Part shown: positions 1 to 11,312 of the stretch, piece by piece
Layout: every line of letters starts with the position of its first letter
Position numbering within the stretch: position 1 is the first letter of the stretch
Source: Bicyclus anynana
Taxonomy: Eukaryota > Arthropoda > Insecta > Lepidoptera > Nymphalidae
Length of the DNA: 64,000 bases
Direction: 5' to 3'
Assembly (NCBI RefSeq): GCF_947172395.1
Contig: NC_069097.1
Coordinates: 15,112,142 to 15,176,141, forward strand
Program-made: the position numbers and the translations under genes
The notes under the pieces: generated by a model
Databases searched by the model: none
What the model was told of the DNA's origin: nothing
What the model saw: only the letters and a program-made list of their open reading frames with translations

Positions 1-385
1 ATTTAATCTGAATAATCCGCATCGGAGTAGTGTGGTGGATTTATGCTCCATCTCCCCTCTTTTATAGGAGGGAACCCTGATGATGAAAGGTCTTGTTACC
101 GCTATATTAACATTAATATTTACTGATAATATTTGGCTGGTGGGAGGCTTCGGCCGTGGCTAGTTACCACCCTACTAGCAAAGACGTACCGCCAAGCAAT
201 TTAGCGGTCCGGTACAATGTCGTGCAGACATCAAATGGGTGTGAATTTCCATTCTACGCTTAACAAGTTAGCCCGCTTCCATCTTAGACTGCATTATCAA
301 CTTATCATCAGGTGAGATTGTAGTCAAGGGTTAACTTGTAAATAATTTAAAAAATATATATTAACACGTTTTTTGTTTGTTCCAG
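1..385 (+). other. Upstream intron (partial) with a 5'-truncated SINE-A
   Basis: No coding signal is seen before the acceptor at 385 (pyrimidine-rich tract then TTCCAG). The following exon starts with one base completing a codon, so the missing upstream exon must end with two bases of a codon. The stretch 133-343 is the 3' part of a SINE-A copy. Confidence 0.5.
133..343 (+). repeat. SINE-A, 5'-truncated
   Basis: Starts within the body (TGGCTGGTGGGAGGCTTCGG) and runs to the family 3' end (GTCAAGGGTTAACTTGTAAA). The tRNA-like head is missing. Confidence 0.8.
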
Positions 386-453
386 GTTACGTTATAGGAA
401 AACAACGAGTGCCACCATATACCAAGTGTTCTTTACTAAAACTTTAAGACTAG
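386..453 (+). CDS. Exon 1 in window: linker and lead-in to CUB1
   Basis: This 68-bp exon has a strong acceptor (TTTGTTTGTTCCAG) and donor (AG/GTAAGC). Only one of the three phases is open across it, and that phase leaves one base (G) that joins the AT of the next exon to make GAT (Asp), directly before the first CUB1 cysteine. The agreement of splice sites, sole open frame and matching phase is the evidence; the exon is too short for a domain of its own. It encodes about 22 polar and basic residues (positions 1-22) that are not signal-peptide-like, so further upstream exons are expected. It might be an accidental match, but three independent constraints make this unlikely. Confidence 0.72.
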
Positions 454-484
454 GTAAGCATCATTAATAATATATACTGTAAAA

Positions 485-885
485 AATAGTAGTCTCAGAT
501 GGATATAACGTCGCTCGATCTCATTTTGGCTCGTGCCGACGCTAGGTGGCGCGACTTGTTTCCGTAACGAGTGGGGAGTTAGAGAGGGCTAGCCATCAGG
601 AGGGAACAAATTCAGTAATTATGCTTGCGGCGTTCGAGCCGTCCGTATTACTTGTTGTGTAATTCTTTATGGGTTACATGAGATAGATAGGCGGGAAGCG
701 TTACTTGAGTGGAAAAGGGGAGTGTTAGCTAACTGTCTAGGAATCCATTAACCCTACATATAACGATCACAAGTTCGTGACTCCACTCAAGGTCCTTATG
801 ACAAATGTTGTGAATCATAGCCTTTGTTCAACATTGGTTTTCTTATTTTTGTAATCCACTTCTGAGTCTACTAAAAGTACTAAAT
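485..885 (+). repeat. Interspersed repeat D, copy 1
   Basis: Shares blocks (AATAGTAGTCT, GCGTTCGAGCCGTCC, TTGTGTAATTCTTTATGGGT, CCTACA, GTTCACAAG-like, CTCAAGGTC) in the same order with copies at 4919, 9836 and 13612. It looks like a LINE 3' end of unknown class. It begins about 30 bp after the donor of exon 386-453. Confidence 0.65.
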
Positions 886-1039
886 GTTGTATGGATGGAT
901 GGAAGTTGGTTACTCTAATCTCGCTACGACGAAATCGATCTGGAGGAAGATTATAATCTTTAGCACAGAAGCTATTTTTCTATCTGAGTATTGTAATAGA
1001 GATCTTCCAGTCAATCCAACCTATTCGTAACATACTAGA

Positions 1040-1300
1040 TTAGTCCACCACCCAACCAATACGTGTGTGAACCAACCAATGCGGATCGGTTGACTTCACA
1101 CACGTAGAGATTTAAGAAAACTTTCAGGTATGCAGGTTTATTCACGATGTTTAACTTTAACCGTGTAAGACACGTGATATTTTATTTCTTAAAATTCGCA
1201 AAAAAGTTGGCGGTGCATGCCCCGGACCTAATTCGAACCTACGCCCTCAGATTCGAAGGCAGAGGTCATATCCACTGGGCTATTAAGGCTACATATACGA
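1040..1300 (-). repeat. SINE-B copy
   Basis: On the minus strand it has the family head (a tRNA-like region with box B GTTCGAA), the AAATATCACGTGTC-like body and the CCAATCCGCATTGG block, diverged and 3'-truncated. Confidence 0.75.
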
Positions 1301-1737
1301 CCCATAGTCTAGTAAAATAAAAGCTTGCATACTGACCTTAGGACTTGTTTGTATTAGAACGTTGATATTTTCTTGGAAAACGAGAAATGATTTCCCATGT
1401 GCTTCACATTGGAACTGTTTTATGAAAAATAATACTGTTCTTGTTCTTAGTATATTAAAAGTAAACATACGAGTAAGTATATTGTTGATTAGTCTGGCTG
1501 ACCCGGTGGACTTTATATTACTTGGAATTTCTTATAATACAAATATACATACTAAGTTTTTTGATTTGTCTTTCGATCCTTTACATAATATCTACTATAA
1601 CTAAGGATCAAACGAATTTACCTGGAAGTGAAGTTCGATCATAATTAAATGATCAGCTTCACTCGACCCTAATTAATGTTAACATATTGTAGTCTACTCC
1701 TTTGCTACAGCCTATAACATAGATTTTTAAAGATAAT

Positions 1738-2012
1738 TGAATATAACCTCTGCCTTCGATTCGGAGGGCGTAGGTTCGATTCCAGTCCGGGGCACGCACT
1801 TCCAACTTTTCAGTTGTGTGCATTTTGAGAAATTAAATATCACGTGTCTCAAACTGTGAAGGAAAACATCGTGAGGAAACCTTGATACCTAAGAATTTTC
1901 TTAATAATTCTCTACGACATTGGGCCAGCGTGGTGGACTTACCCCTCTCATTCTAAGAGATGACTCGTGCTCAACAGTAAGCCGAATATGGGTTGATAAT
2001 GATGACATAAAA
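1738..2012 (+). repeat. SINE-B copy
   Basis: Head (CCTCTGCCTTCGATTCGG, box B GGTTCGATTCC), body (AAATTAAATATCACGTGTCT) and 3' part (ATATGGGTTGATAATGATGA) are in the family order. The first few bases of the head are diverged. Confidence 0.85.
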
Positions 2013-2128
2013 ATATGTTGAAATCGCAAACAGACACTTCAATTTTATTTATATGTATTGATGAATTTAAGCTCAATCGTTAGTAGTATTATCAAAAGTA
2101 TATTTTCATTTAAAAAGTAAACAACACT

Positions 2129-2193
2129 AAAAAACTCTCGTGCGAATGAGGGCTAATTGTATCACAGCTCCCTCATTCGCACGAGAGTTTTTT
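2129..2193. repeat. 24-bp perfect hairpin, family G terminus
   Basis: Arms 2129-2152 and 2170-2193 are perfect inverted complements with core ACTCTCGTGCGAATGAGGG, separated by 17 bases. Related arms occur at 10660 and 52511-52770, so this is a mobile-element terminus repeated head to head. Confidence 0.85.
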
Positions 2194-2404
2194 TTATGAA
2201 GTTAAGCAAACGTCGTTCCGTAAGGCTCAGCTAGGCTCGCCCGGGGACCACATCCGACGTCGATAGCACTCCGATTTATGTTACGGCGAATAAAAACCCA
2301 AATAGCAAACAAAAATAATAAGAACGCTATTTCTACTTTCGGATTCAATGTTATTCAATGAAACGGACGAGGTTCTCAATTCATAACTTCGTTATTTATT
2401 AAGT

Positions 2405-2605
2405 AACTAGCGGACGCCCGCGAATTCGTTCGCGTGGAATTCAGTTTTGCACTAATCCCGCGGGATTTTTCCGGGATTAAAAGTAGCCTATTTCCATTCC
2501 AAATTTCAGCCAAATCGCTTCAGTAGCCGCGTAAAAGAGGAACGAACATACTTACACACTTACACACAAACTTTCACCCGTATAATATTAGTAGGATAGT
2601 AGGAC
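2405..2605 (+). repeat. LINE-tail repeat E
   Basis: Begins CTAGCGGACGCCCGCGA and ends near TATAATATTAGTAGGAT. This tail repeat recurs many times in the window, for example at 22795, 32805 and 48310. Confidence 0.7.
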
Positions 2606-2760
2606 TAACGGACGCCTGCCACTTCGTTTGCGTGAAAATTCCCCCCCCATTGAAAAATCTTAAGTCTAAATTCGCATTTAAAAAACTGCTAAAGAGATTT
2701 CTACTTGAAAAGCAGATTGAATTCCAACATCATGTGGCGGAGTTTTCTTTCTTATAGGTA
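2606..2760 (+). repeat. LINE-tail repeat E, diverged second copy
   Basis: Starts CTAACGGACGCCTGCCACTT directly after the previous copy. Its body is diverged and the 3' end unclear. Confidence 0.5.
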
Positions 2761-3419
2761 AATAACTGTAAATTCTGTATAAGAATTGCATAAATTTGTA
2801 AATACCTTTGTATATATGATATAATTTTATTTTTAATATTTTTTCTTCTCACGTTGTTATTCTTTAGTATGGTATTTTATTGTCTTTCCCTTTTTATTTT
2901 AGTTAATTGTAATGTACTATTTTAAGTTTAAGTTATTATTATTGTTTATTTTAGTCAATAAGGTTGTTGTGTGCTGTGTTTGTGGCGGCATCTGGTCAAC
3001 GGTTCCAACTGAAAACCAGCGCTGCATGCTCTTTTTATTTAAAGAGTATGTAGCATTATGCTGAGTTGGATCCGTTTACTGGGTTGTGCCACACATCGCA
3101 GGATATTGTTAAGAACAAATTGTGTTGTGTGGCATAATTCACTAATAAAGCTTTTTTCTTTCTTTCTTTCTTTCAAAATCGATGTAAACTTTCAACCTTT
3201 AATTTACCCCCTTCTATTTATATTTTTTGCATGGTTTATACATAATAATTAGTGCCATAATAATCATTTTACTCGACGACGACTTTACGATTTATATTAA
3301 AAAACTTCAACACCTTCTTAGCCATTTTCAAAATATCTTCAATGTACATAGTTATAGTTTTATTATAAGTATAGATTTTGTTTGAATCGTAAGTTTCCAG
3401 ATTGTTCGCAATTGATCGC

Positions 3420-3885
3420 AAAATTAACCTTTTAAATCCCTGCAGCTCAAAAAGTAATGATCGTAGATACCCTGTTAATTCTACAAAATTGCTTTACTTA
3501 TATAATTGCATACATACCCTTAATTTTTATAGAATTTTGACGGCCTCCATGGCGCAGTGGTATGAGCTGTGCATTTACAAAACGGAGGTCCTAGGTTCGA
3601 TCCCCGGATGGCCCGATTGAGGTTTTCTTAATTAGTCCAGGTCTGGCTGGTGGGAGGCTTCGGCCGTGGCTAGTTACCACTCTACCGACAAAGACGTACC
3701 GCCAAGCGATTTAGCGTTCCGGTACGATATCATGTAGAAACCGAAAGGAGTATGGATTTAATCCTACTCTTAACAAGTTAGCCCGCTTCCATCTTAGATT
3801 GCATAATCACTTACCATCAGATGGGATTGTAATCAAGGGCTAACTTGTAGAGAATAAAAAAAATAATTAAGAAACTGTCATCATC
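3420..3885 (-). mobile_element. GGGATGAT TIR element, split by a SINE-A
   Basis: The block 3420-3540 matches the interior of the element at 23790-23900 (AAATCCCTGCAGCTC, AAAGTAATGATCG, ACAAAATTGCTTTAC). Its terminus (AACTGTCATCATCCCTATT) appears only at 3868-3885, after a full SINE-A at 3541-3862. The SINE therefore inserted into this element. Confidence 0.7.
3541..3862 (+). repeat. SINE-A, near full length, nested
   Basis: tRNA-like head with box A (TGGCGCAGTGGTATG) and box B (GGTTCGATCCCC), then the body (CTGGTGGGAGGCTTCGGCCG, ACGTACCGCCAAGCGATTTA) and the 3' end (CAAGGGCTAACTTGTAGAGA) with an A-rich tail. Internal promoter boxes and dispersed copies make it a tRNA-derived SINE transcribed by RNA polymerase III. 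Confidence 0.9.
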
Positions 3886-4331
3886 CCTATTTAAATGAGC
3901 TAATAATTATGACAAATTACAATTTCCTTGTGTGATATTTGACTGTTACCATGTTTTTTAGTTCTTAGTGAATGTTGTGTGCACTTGTCATAGATGTATG
4001 TATAAGTCAACGTGAGCTAGTTATATATTATTTTTGTATGTCTCTATATGTATATTGTAAGTGTACATGTTATAAAAAAAAATCAGATTGACCCTTTGCA
4101 CACATGAAAAAACAAATAAATAAACAAACATGATAGTGATACGTATAAATTAATTAAAAGAATATAAAATGTCAGTCCCACCGTAGAAGCTCATTACGTT
4201 TACGAGCGGCGTCCATTAGCAACCACTGTATTGTGCTAACTGCTAGTCGCTGCAGTCCCTTTGTTACTGCTACCACTCATAATGGACTGAAAAGGTCAAG
4301 GGTCAATTATATCGTGGTATACAAAAATAAT

Positions 4332-4818
4332 AGGGATGATTACAGTTTTTTAAATTGTATATAAATTAAGAGTATACTAATAGTAAAGCAATTTTGTAAA
4401 AGGAACAGGGTATCTGCGATCATTACTTTCGGAGCTACCGGGATTTAAATAGTCAGATTTGCGGCGCTGCCGCGGATCCCTTAAAAAACGCCCAATACAA
4501 AATGGCTCGAACTAATGACGTCATAGGCAATGTAATGATCGTTAGATTTGTATGCGCGTTCAAACAAAATTACCAATATCTTTGTTATTTGTGCGTTTAT
4601 GCTTATATTAAAAAATGTCACGTTTAATGTAAGAAAGCTAAAACTGTATGAATTTCATGAATAAAATATTTTTAATAGATTTTGAAATTTTATAATCTCA
4701 TTTATTTTGCATATATCCAGACAATCTTTGCTTTTTATGTATAAATTAGTTAACATTGACCCTATTTACCCGAATGTATCATATAAATCAATATATTCAA
4801 ACCTAGTCATCATCCCCA
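4332..4818 (+). mobile_element. GGGATGAT TIR element, full copy (non-autonomous)
   Basis: Left end AGGGATGATTACAGTTTTTT and right end AGTCATCATCCCCATT form inverted termini around about 480 bp without a coding frame. The same interior is found at 23417-23920 (opposite strand), 59791-60206 and in part at 3420 and 28345. The superfamily is not assigned. Confidence 0.75.
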
Positions 4819-4918
4819 TTCTTAGAGAAATAATCGTCGACAGAACAGATACATGTTAATCCTAGAAATATATGTTATCGCCGCGTTAGCCGCTTTTAAA
4901 TTTACATGTTTTTAAAAA

Positions 4919-5290
4919 ATAGTGTAGGAAATAGTAGTCTGTGACGGATATGACGTCGCTCGATCTCGTGTTGGCTTCAGTGTGCTCGTGGCGTTCGAGC
5001 CGTCCACATCTTTTGTTGTGTAATTCTTTATGGGTTACTTAGGATAGGCGGGGAGAGTGACTTAAGTGGAAAAGGGGAGTGTTTGATAACAGTCAAAGGA
5101 TCCTTTAACCCTACACACATCGTTCACAAGTGCGTGACTCCCCTCAAGGTCATTCTCTGCCATTCTAGGGTCTTATTTTACAGTTTGATTTGTTAATTAA
5201 GTTGTCCTGACAAGTATTGTGAATATGACCTCTCCCTTTGTTCGACATTAGTTTTCTTATATTTGTAATCACTTTTGAGTCCTATAATAT
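4919..5290 (+). repeat. Interspersed repeat D, copy 2
   Basis: Same blocks as the copy at 485 (AATAGTAGTCTGTGACGGAT, GGCGTTCGAGCCGTCC, TCACAAGTGCGTGACTC, GGTCATTCTCTGCCATTCT). Confidence 0.7.
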
Positions 5291-5340
5291 ATAGCCTAGA
5301 AAAAATAACCACACGTCGTTTCGACGTACGTAAGGTATCA

Positions 5341-5710
5341 TCATCATCATATCAGCCGATGGACATCCAGTGCAGGACATAGGCCTTTTGTAGGGACTTC
5401 CAAACATCATGATACTGAGCGGTCAGCATCTAGCGAATCCCTGCGACTCGCTTGATGTCGTCAGTCCACCTGGTGGGAGGTATGGTCGACCTGCGCTTTC
5501 TAGTCCGGGGTCGCCATTTCAGGTCCTTGGGACCCTAACGTCCATCGGCTCTTTGAACTATTTGCGCCCATTGCCACTTCAGCTTCACGACTCGTTGAGC
5601 TATGTCGGTGACTTTGGTTCGTCTGCGGATTTTCTCATTTCTAATTCGATCACGCAGAGATACTCCGAGCACAGCGCGTTCTATCGCCCGCTGTATGGCT
5701 TTGAGCCTTC
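5341..5710 (-). mobile_element. RTE-type LINE, reverse transcriptase C-terminus, degenerate
   Basis: On the minus strand this reads as the end of a retrotransposon polymerase (weak similarity to peptides such as WTDDIK, QYRDVWKSL, KAYVLQW) followed by an ATG/TGA-repeat tail at 5341. It is 5'-truncated. Confidence 0.7.
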
Positions 5711-5887
5711 GTTAACATTAAGCACAAGTACAATCAAGTACATGTAAAAGAAAAATAATATAATATTTAAAAAAGAAAACCCCTGAAGTTAATAAAGTTA
5801 ACTAGGATAACGACTTTAAAGCTTGAAATTCATCATAACATAAAAAATTTAATATGTGAGCTAGATCAAAGAAAATCATTTCTTTAC

Positions 5888-6155
5888 TGGATGCGCGGTG
5901 GATTTACAAGACGGAGGTCCTGGGTTCGATCCCCGGCTGGGTGGATTGAGGTTTTCTTAATTGGTTCAGGTCTGGCTGTGGGACGTTTAGGCCGTGGCTA
6001 GTTACCACCCTACCGACAGAGACGTACCGCCAAGCGATTTAGCGTTCCGGTACGATGTCGTGTAGAAATCGAAAGGGATGTGAATTTTCATCCTCTTCCT
6101 AACAAGTTAGCCAGCTTCCATCTTAGATTGCATCATCACTTACCATCAGGTGAGC
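5888..6155 (+). repeat. SINE-A, truncated at both ends
   Basis: Starts inside the head (GATGCGCGGTGGATTTACAA, box B GGTTCGATCCCC) and stops at TTACCATCAGGTGAG. Confidence 0.8.
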
Positions 6156-7310
6156 AGAAAAATAATCCATACGGGGTCTTATTCATAAGCTCGTTCTTAT
6201 AACGCGATGTAAACATATTATACATACGTCTAGACATGTTTTAGTGACATTGAGAAACACACATGCATAGCAGACTCGATTCATAAGTTCCTTTGATTTT
6301 GAAGTTATAGAGGAATGCTATAGGCTTTCTTGGCCGCTTTGTAGAGCACACACAAAGTACAAAGCACTTACGTACACAGCCGGTACTTTAATGACATTCC
6401 TAAAGCCTTGAACATACGAGAGTTCACGTAACTTGTGTTGCGAATATTTTCAAGGGCACTCACATCTGTCTGTCATTCTGAGGGTGGAAATTCAAATACG
6501 TTCATTTGAAGTAGTACTACTTTCGAAAAGACAATTGTTTCTGTTTGTAGTGATTCTACTACCAGCTAGGCTATTCTGTTTTCTTCCTTCCTCTCTCTCT
6601 CTCTGTTTAACACGATACTTTAAAATGAGAAAGATAGAGGTGAAATTCGAAGCTCGCACTTTCGAGTTATACAAAACATCGTTAGCCGTGCTGTACCGGT
6701 AAAAAGCTCGGGATGCTAAATTTACAGTTACTAAAGCGTCATGGAGATTGATTAGATTTGATAGATTAGATGATAGGAAGAATAAATAGATATATATGAA
6801 TACTTTTTTCGCTTTTATCTACAGACTACAGGAAAAATATCTACAAATTTTAAAAATATTTTTTATTAATGGTTGAGTATTTCTAAAGTTAGTTTTTTTT
6901 TGCCCACCATACTTGGTGGAGGCACTCAACAATGTGCAAGGTATTATGTTCCTTTATGTTCAAAATCCCCTCTTCGGCTTTCCTACTATAATAACTAAGG
7001 TGTAACGTTCAATCTCCAGAGCGCTACTAAGAATTTCGGTCGAAAGAAAACCGCATTATTTCATAACTCGGCTCAAGACACATCAAGATCAAGACACATC
7101 GTCAAGGAATTCCTTAACCCTACATCCTGTAGTCACAAGTTCAGGACTCTGCTCGGAGTTGTTCTCTCTAGCACGCGATGGACCCGGCACCCGCACGGTG
7201 ATTCCATGGAATGCTAAGATATTAGTCTCCCCTCACGGCGTCAATATAAATAGCCTAACCTGACCAACGAGGCGGTAACACCTATCAATATATTGTATCT
7301 TTTGTTACAG

Positions 7311-8184
7311 ATTGTGCGATACACATTAGAGCGACGCGGTCCGGTCGAGTGCACTCCGGCCACCTGCCGCGTGCTCACAGCTGCCGCCTGCTCTTCCCTC
7401 CCCCCGCCCCGAAGAACGCCCTCCTCATCGACCTGCACAAACTCAACGTGCCTTGCTCCACCGGCTCCGTCAAACTCTCCCCAAACGCACCCACACTATG
7501 CGGGAAACTAGAACAAATACCAATCCCTAACAGAAGATACATCTACCAATCATCAAACAACCCAGAAATAGAACTCCACGGTCGACCCACGTTCGCCGCG
7601 ACTTACCGTCTCGTAGACCATTGCCACGATGTTCTCTTGACGGCGAGAAACGGCTCGTTCGAAGTCGGACCTACCACAAAGTTGTTCTGCTCGTACAAAA
7701 TCCACCTTCCCTACGGTAATCGGGTAGCTCTGCGTCTCCAAATGGGTACAGGGCCTATAAAGAAGAACGGTGACAACTCGAATATAATCCATGAAGACAC
7801 TCACGCTTTTTGCAGAGGAATGGAGTTGAGTCTAGTTGACGGTGAAGCGAAATGGAAGCATTGCTCCCAACCGGGTGACCCATTGCGTAGCGTCCAAATA
7901 ATTTCTGAACGAAACTCTGTGAGGTTAAACATTAGTATTTTAGCGAAGAGGAATTCTTCTGCCATGTGGTTGAAAGTCTGGTGGATGGATAAAGCGGTAG
8001 AGGAAATTATCGGACACTGCGATTACGGTTGGGTGGTGTCTGGAGACTTCTGTATCACCGCAGTTAGAGAAGAGAAGAAAACGTGGAGACAAGCGGAGAT
8101 GGATTGCATCAGACTCGGCGGCCATCTCGTCAGCATACAAAATGAACGCCAGCAACAAATTATGGACCAACTACTTAGTCACGC
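7311..8184 (+). CDS. Exon 2: CUB1, CUB2 and start of lectin domain 1
   Basis: The acceptor is TTTTGTTACAG at 7310 and the donor ACGC/GTAAGT at 8184. The 874 bp hold 2 bases, 290 codons and 2 bases. Cysteines at residues 24, 47, 71 and 86 fit a CUB domain (SGRVHSGHLPRAHSC, then TLCGKLE). A second set at 127, 149, 190 and 207 fits CUB2, with an extended loop around 167-185. From Cys259 the C-type lectin fold starts: a GWVVSGDFC stretch, TWRQAEMDC and the typical GGHLVSIQNERQQQ helix region. Packing two CUB domains and part of a lectin domain in one exon is unusual beside the small exons that follow. There is no in-frame stop until after the donor. Confidence 0.95.
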
Positions 8185-8765
8185 GTAAGTTTCGCTCCAA
8201 CTCATTACTATTCCCTCTACATTACCAGAACTTGACTGAGTTAAGTTTAAAACTAAATTTTAATTAAACATTAACCTCATGTTGTTCGCGAGACGAGTTA
8301 AAGTCATAATGTTGTTTACCTCGTTGAGTATTTATTAAAATTTCAAACTTGCAAGTGTCTTCCAAATATCATCTGAGTAACAATTGAAAACTTATAATTA
8401 ACAATTATAACTCCTGCTTCTAGAACTTTAAAAGACTTTTCCAATCGAAAAAAATTCATGACTTCCAATTGTGAAGGTATCTAAAATCAAAAATTAAAAT
8501 GCTATGTGTATACGTTTCGAACTTTGAATTCAGTAGTGTCCCCACACTATTTACAACCTTAAATTACTACAACGAATTTAACTTTTATTACTCACTTCAC
8601 TTCAAGACCCCGACTGAATTTTCATCCGAATGTCGTTGTAGACTTGTAAATTTTGCGTCATTGCATGCGAATGGCTAGGGCATCGAAGGCCTCTCAGAAA
8701 TCTGTCTTCCTGACTCTTCCAGCGAGCTACACTAAAAACTCAGTGATAATGTCTTTTGTCTGCAG
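8185..8765 (+). other. Intron 2 (581 bp)
   Basis: From GTAAGT to TTTTGTCTGCAG. Unique AT-rich sequence; no repeat family recognised. Confidence 0.8.
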
Positions 8766-8866
8766 ACCTGGTGCTAGCATAGAAGACGTGTACTGGATAG
8801 GAGCTACTGACGCCGTCCATGAAGGGGAGTTCCGCTGGTCGGATGAACTGCCTTTTTCTTATGCAC
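8766..8866 (+). CDS. Exon 3: lectin domain 1 core (WIG motif)
   Basis: The acceptor TTTGTCTGCAG at 8765 and donor GCAC/GTGAGT at 8866 enclose 101 bp: one base completing Ala, 33 codons and one base. It encodes the conserved centre of a C-type lectin, VYWIGATD, followed by GEFRWSDELPFSYA, where the family usually has a W-x-DG-S-x-W stretch. The phase fits exon 2 before it and exon 4 after it. A SINE-B copy starts only 35 bp beyond the donor. Confidence 0.93.
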
Positions 8867-8901
8867 GTGAGTTCTCTTTTATTACTATTACTAGCGAATA
8901 G

Positions 8902-9212
8902 CCGTGATAACCCAGTGGATATGACCTCTATATATATGACTCCGATTCCGGACGGTGTGAGTTCGAATCCGGTCCGGGGCATGCACCTCCAACTTTGCAG
9001 TTTGTTTGCATTTTAAGAAATTAAATATCATGTGTCTTAAACGGTGAAGGAAAACATCGTGAGGAAACCCGCATACCAGAGAATTTTCTTAATTCTCTGC
9101 GTGTGTGTAGTCTGCCAATCCGCAGCGTGGTGAACTATTGGCGTACCCCTTTCATTCTGAGAGGAGACTCGAGCTCAGCAGTGAGCTGAATATGGGTTGA
9201 TAATGATGAGGA
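8902..9212 (+). repeat. SINE-B copy, near full length
   Basis: Head GCCGTGATAACCCAGTGG with box B GTTCGAATCC, body GAAATTAAATATCATGTGTC and 3' end GAATATGGGTTGATAATGAT. A SINE-A follows with no gap. Confidence 0.9.
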
Positions 9213-9470
9213 TGAGGTCTTGGGTTCGATCCCCGGCTGAGCCGATTGAGGTCCAGATCTGGCTGGCGGGAGGCTTCTGCCGTAGCTAGTTACTAACCTA
9301 CTGGCAAAGCGCAAAGCGATTTAGCGTTATAGTACGATGTCCTATAGAAGGCGAAAGGGGAGTGGATTTTCATCCACTTCCTAACAAGTTAGCCCGCTTC
9401 CATCTTAGATTGCATCATCGCTGACCATCAGGTAAAATTGTAGTCAAGGGCTAACTTGTAAAAAATAAAA
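9212..9470 (+). repeat. SINE-A, head-truncated
   Basis: Starts at box B (GGTTCGATCCCCGGCTGAG) and runs to AGGGCTAACTTGTAAAAAAT and an A-rich tail. Confidence 0.85.
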
Positions 9471-9835
9471 AAAAATAATAGTCGAACATGGACGAAGGAT
9501 AGTAATTACATCAGCAGTAAATCGTAAGCCGGTAACTTTTTTCAATAATCTAATAATTATAGTATGAAAACTTTCCCATTGAGCGACTCTGGCGTTCAAA
9601 TAAATCTACATTGTATCCAGTAAATCAAGCAAGTCGCCCGGCCGGCGCCAGGCTGGGCCTTTGTGGTAAATAATGAATATTGCCAATTTTCCTAATTGCG
9701 TGTCCTTTATTTGATCTTATCGGTTTCTAAGTAACGGTGTGCTATTGTATAATCTTGTATGTTTACCTTCATGACTAAAAGCTAAGTTTTTCACAGAAAG
9801 TTTATTTCCTTATTTGTCTTTCCTTTTTTATATTG

Positions 9836-9940
9836 TAGGAAATAGTAGTCTGAGACAGATATGACGTCAGGTGGCGCGACTTGTTTCCTGAAAGAGTGGG
9901 GAGTTAGAGAGGGGTACCGATCGGTTGGCGGGAACTACTT
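9836..9940 (+). repeat. Interspersed repeat D, short copy
   Basis: Shares AATAGTAGTCTGAGACAGAT and GTGGCGCGACTTGTTTCC with copy 1; the rest is lost. Confidence 0.6.
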
Positions 9941-10419
9941 GCGATATATGACGATGATAATGGCAATTTTTAACTACTAAAATATGCACACCGCAACTAC
10001 AAAAATGATGAGATTTCCTTATTTGTAGTCGACGGAATATTCACATATTCAAGTAAACAGAGTTCTTTTGCGAACACTTTAAAAAACAAATTCATCCAAA
10101 TAATAATTAGCATACCATGCTCGCTACACATAGCGAGCTTTTTCATATTTATTATGTAAATTTGAGGCAAGTTTGAGCACACAACACATAAAAGTTTCAG
10201 AGTTAGCGCGTTGTTTTAACTTTTAACAAGTCTCTATTAAATTAGGACTTGTTTAGCTAATTTAGCTAAATCGCTTTGTGTAAAAATCTTTTGAAGCTTT
10301 TTTGATAAAATTGTATTATCATTTAGTATTCAAATAACTTTGCTATGATAAAAGGAGCTTTTATTTATTAGCTCCGTCAACCTTTCAAACATAATGTATA
10401 AATTATGTTACGCTCAAAG

Positions 10420-10690
10420 ATCGAAAACGCTCAGTGAGCGAAAAAATGGTTCATAACGCGTTGTGGTCACAGTAAAATATCCACATGGCGAAATTTGTGT
10501 TATGGTTCTAATAAAAACGCGCACGACGCGTTGTGTCACTTACAAAAAGACCAAATTGCGATATTTGCGTCGTGGCTGACTTGCTATTCGAACTCAATGT
10601 GGTAATGAAGAAAAGCCATAACGCGTTCTGAGCATTCATTGTTTTAACGTCCGTTAAAAGAGCGCTCGTGCGAATAGGGGCTAAAGGTCA
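10420..10690. mobile_element. Family G element, partial
   Basis: Ends with AAAAGAGCGCTCGTGCGAAT at about 10660-10680, related to the arms at 2129 and 52511-52770. The left end is not clear, so the boundary is a guess. Confidence 0.4.
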
Positions 10691-10989
10691 GAGTTTGGGT
10701 CATGTAAAGTTTAGTGAAGAGGTGCCACGAAACTAAATATCTAGTTAGAGACATAATTTCTCAAAAATGCAAAAAAAAATTACGTTTTATACTTTGCAAA
10801 ACCACCACGGTCCAACACACCGAAGTACACTTTGGAGTCTACCATTCTTACCTATAGTAGTAGTAAAAACTAGACAAACTTAGCTCATAGTCCATTATTT
10901 AGGATTTCTAATTGTCTAAGATCCGAATTAGAAACGACCTTCGCCCATCTGTTTATTAGATGAAAAGTATTTTATATGAAAAAAAATTT

Positions 10990-11312
10990 GACGACCTCCG
11001 TAGCGTAGTGGTATGCGCGGTGGATTTACAAGACGGAGTCCTGGGTTCGATCCCCGGCTGGCCCAATTGAGGTTTTCTTAATTAGTCCATGTCTAGCTGG
11101 TGGAAGGCTTCGGCCGAGGCTAGTTACCACCATACCGACAAAGACGTACTACCAAGCGATTAGCGTTCCGGTACGATGGCGTGTAGAAACCGAAAGGGGT
11201 GTAGATTTTCATTCTACTACTAACAAGTTAGCCCGCTTCTTTGTTAGATTGCATCATCACTTACCATCAGGTGAGATTGTAGTCAAGGGCTAACTTGTAA
11301 AGAATAAAAAAA
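10990..11312 (+). repeat. SINE-A, near full length
   Basis: Head GACCTCCGTAGCGTAGTGGT, box B GGTTCGATCCCC, full body and 3' end GGGCTAACTTGTAAAGAATA with an A-rich tail. Confidence 0.9.

Larger units (their letters stand above)
454..7310 (+). other. Intron 1 (6.9 kb), repeat-filled
   Basis: Runs from GTAAGC at 454 to TTTGTTACAG at 7310. It holds repeat D copies, SINE-A and SINE-B copies, LINE-tail repeats, a 24-bp hairpin, two copies of the GGGATGAT TIR family and an RTE fragment. A (TTTC)n tract lies near 3157-3176. Between 6200 and 7300 I see only low-complexity DNA and LINE-like scraps; the 89-codon frame at 6433-6702 has no domain. Confidence 0.7.

Noticed and set aside
3541..3615. tRNA gene
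   Set aside because: Box A and B are present but the sequence is the head of a dispersed SINE; the same applies at 10990, 36260 and 37689.
5409..5747. 112-codon plus-strand gene
   Set aside because: It is the reverse of a degenerate RTE polymerase.
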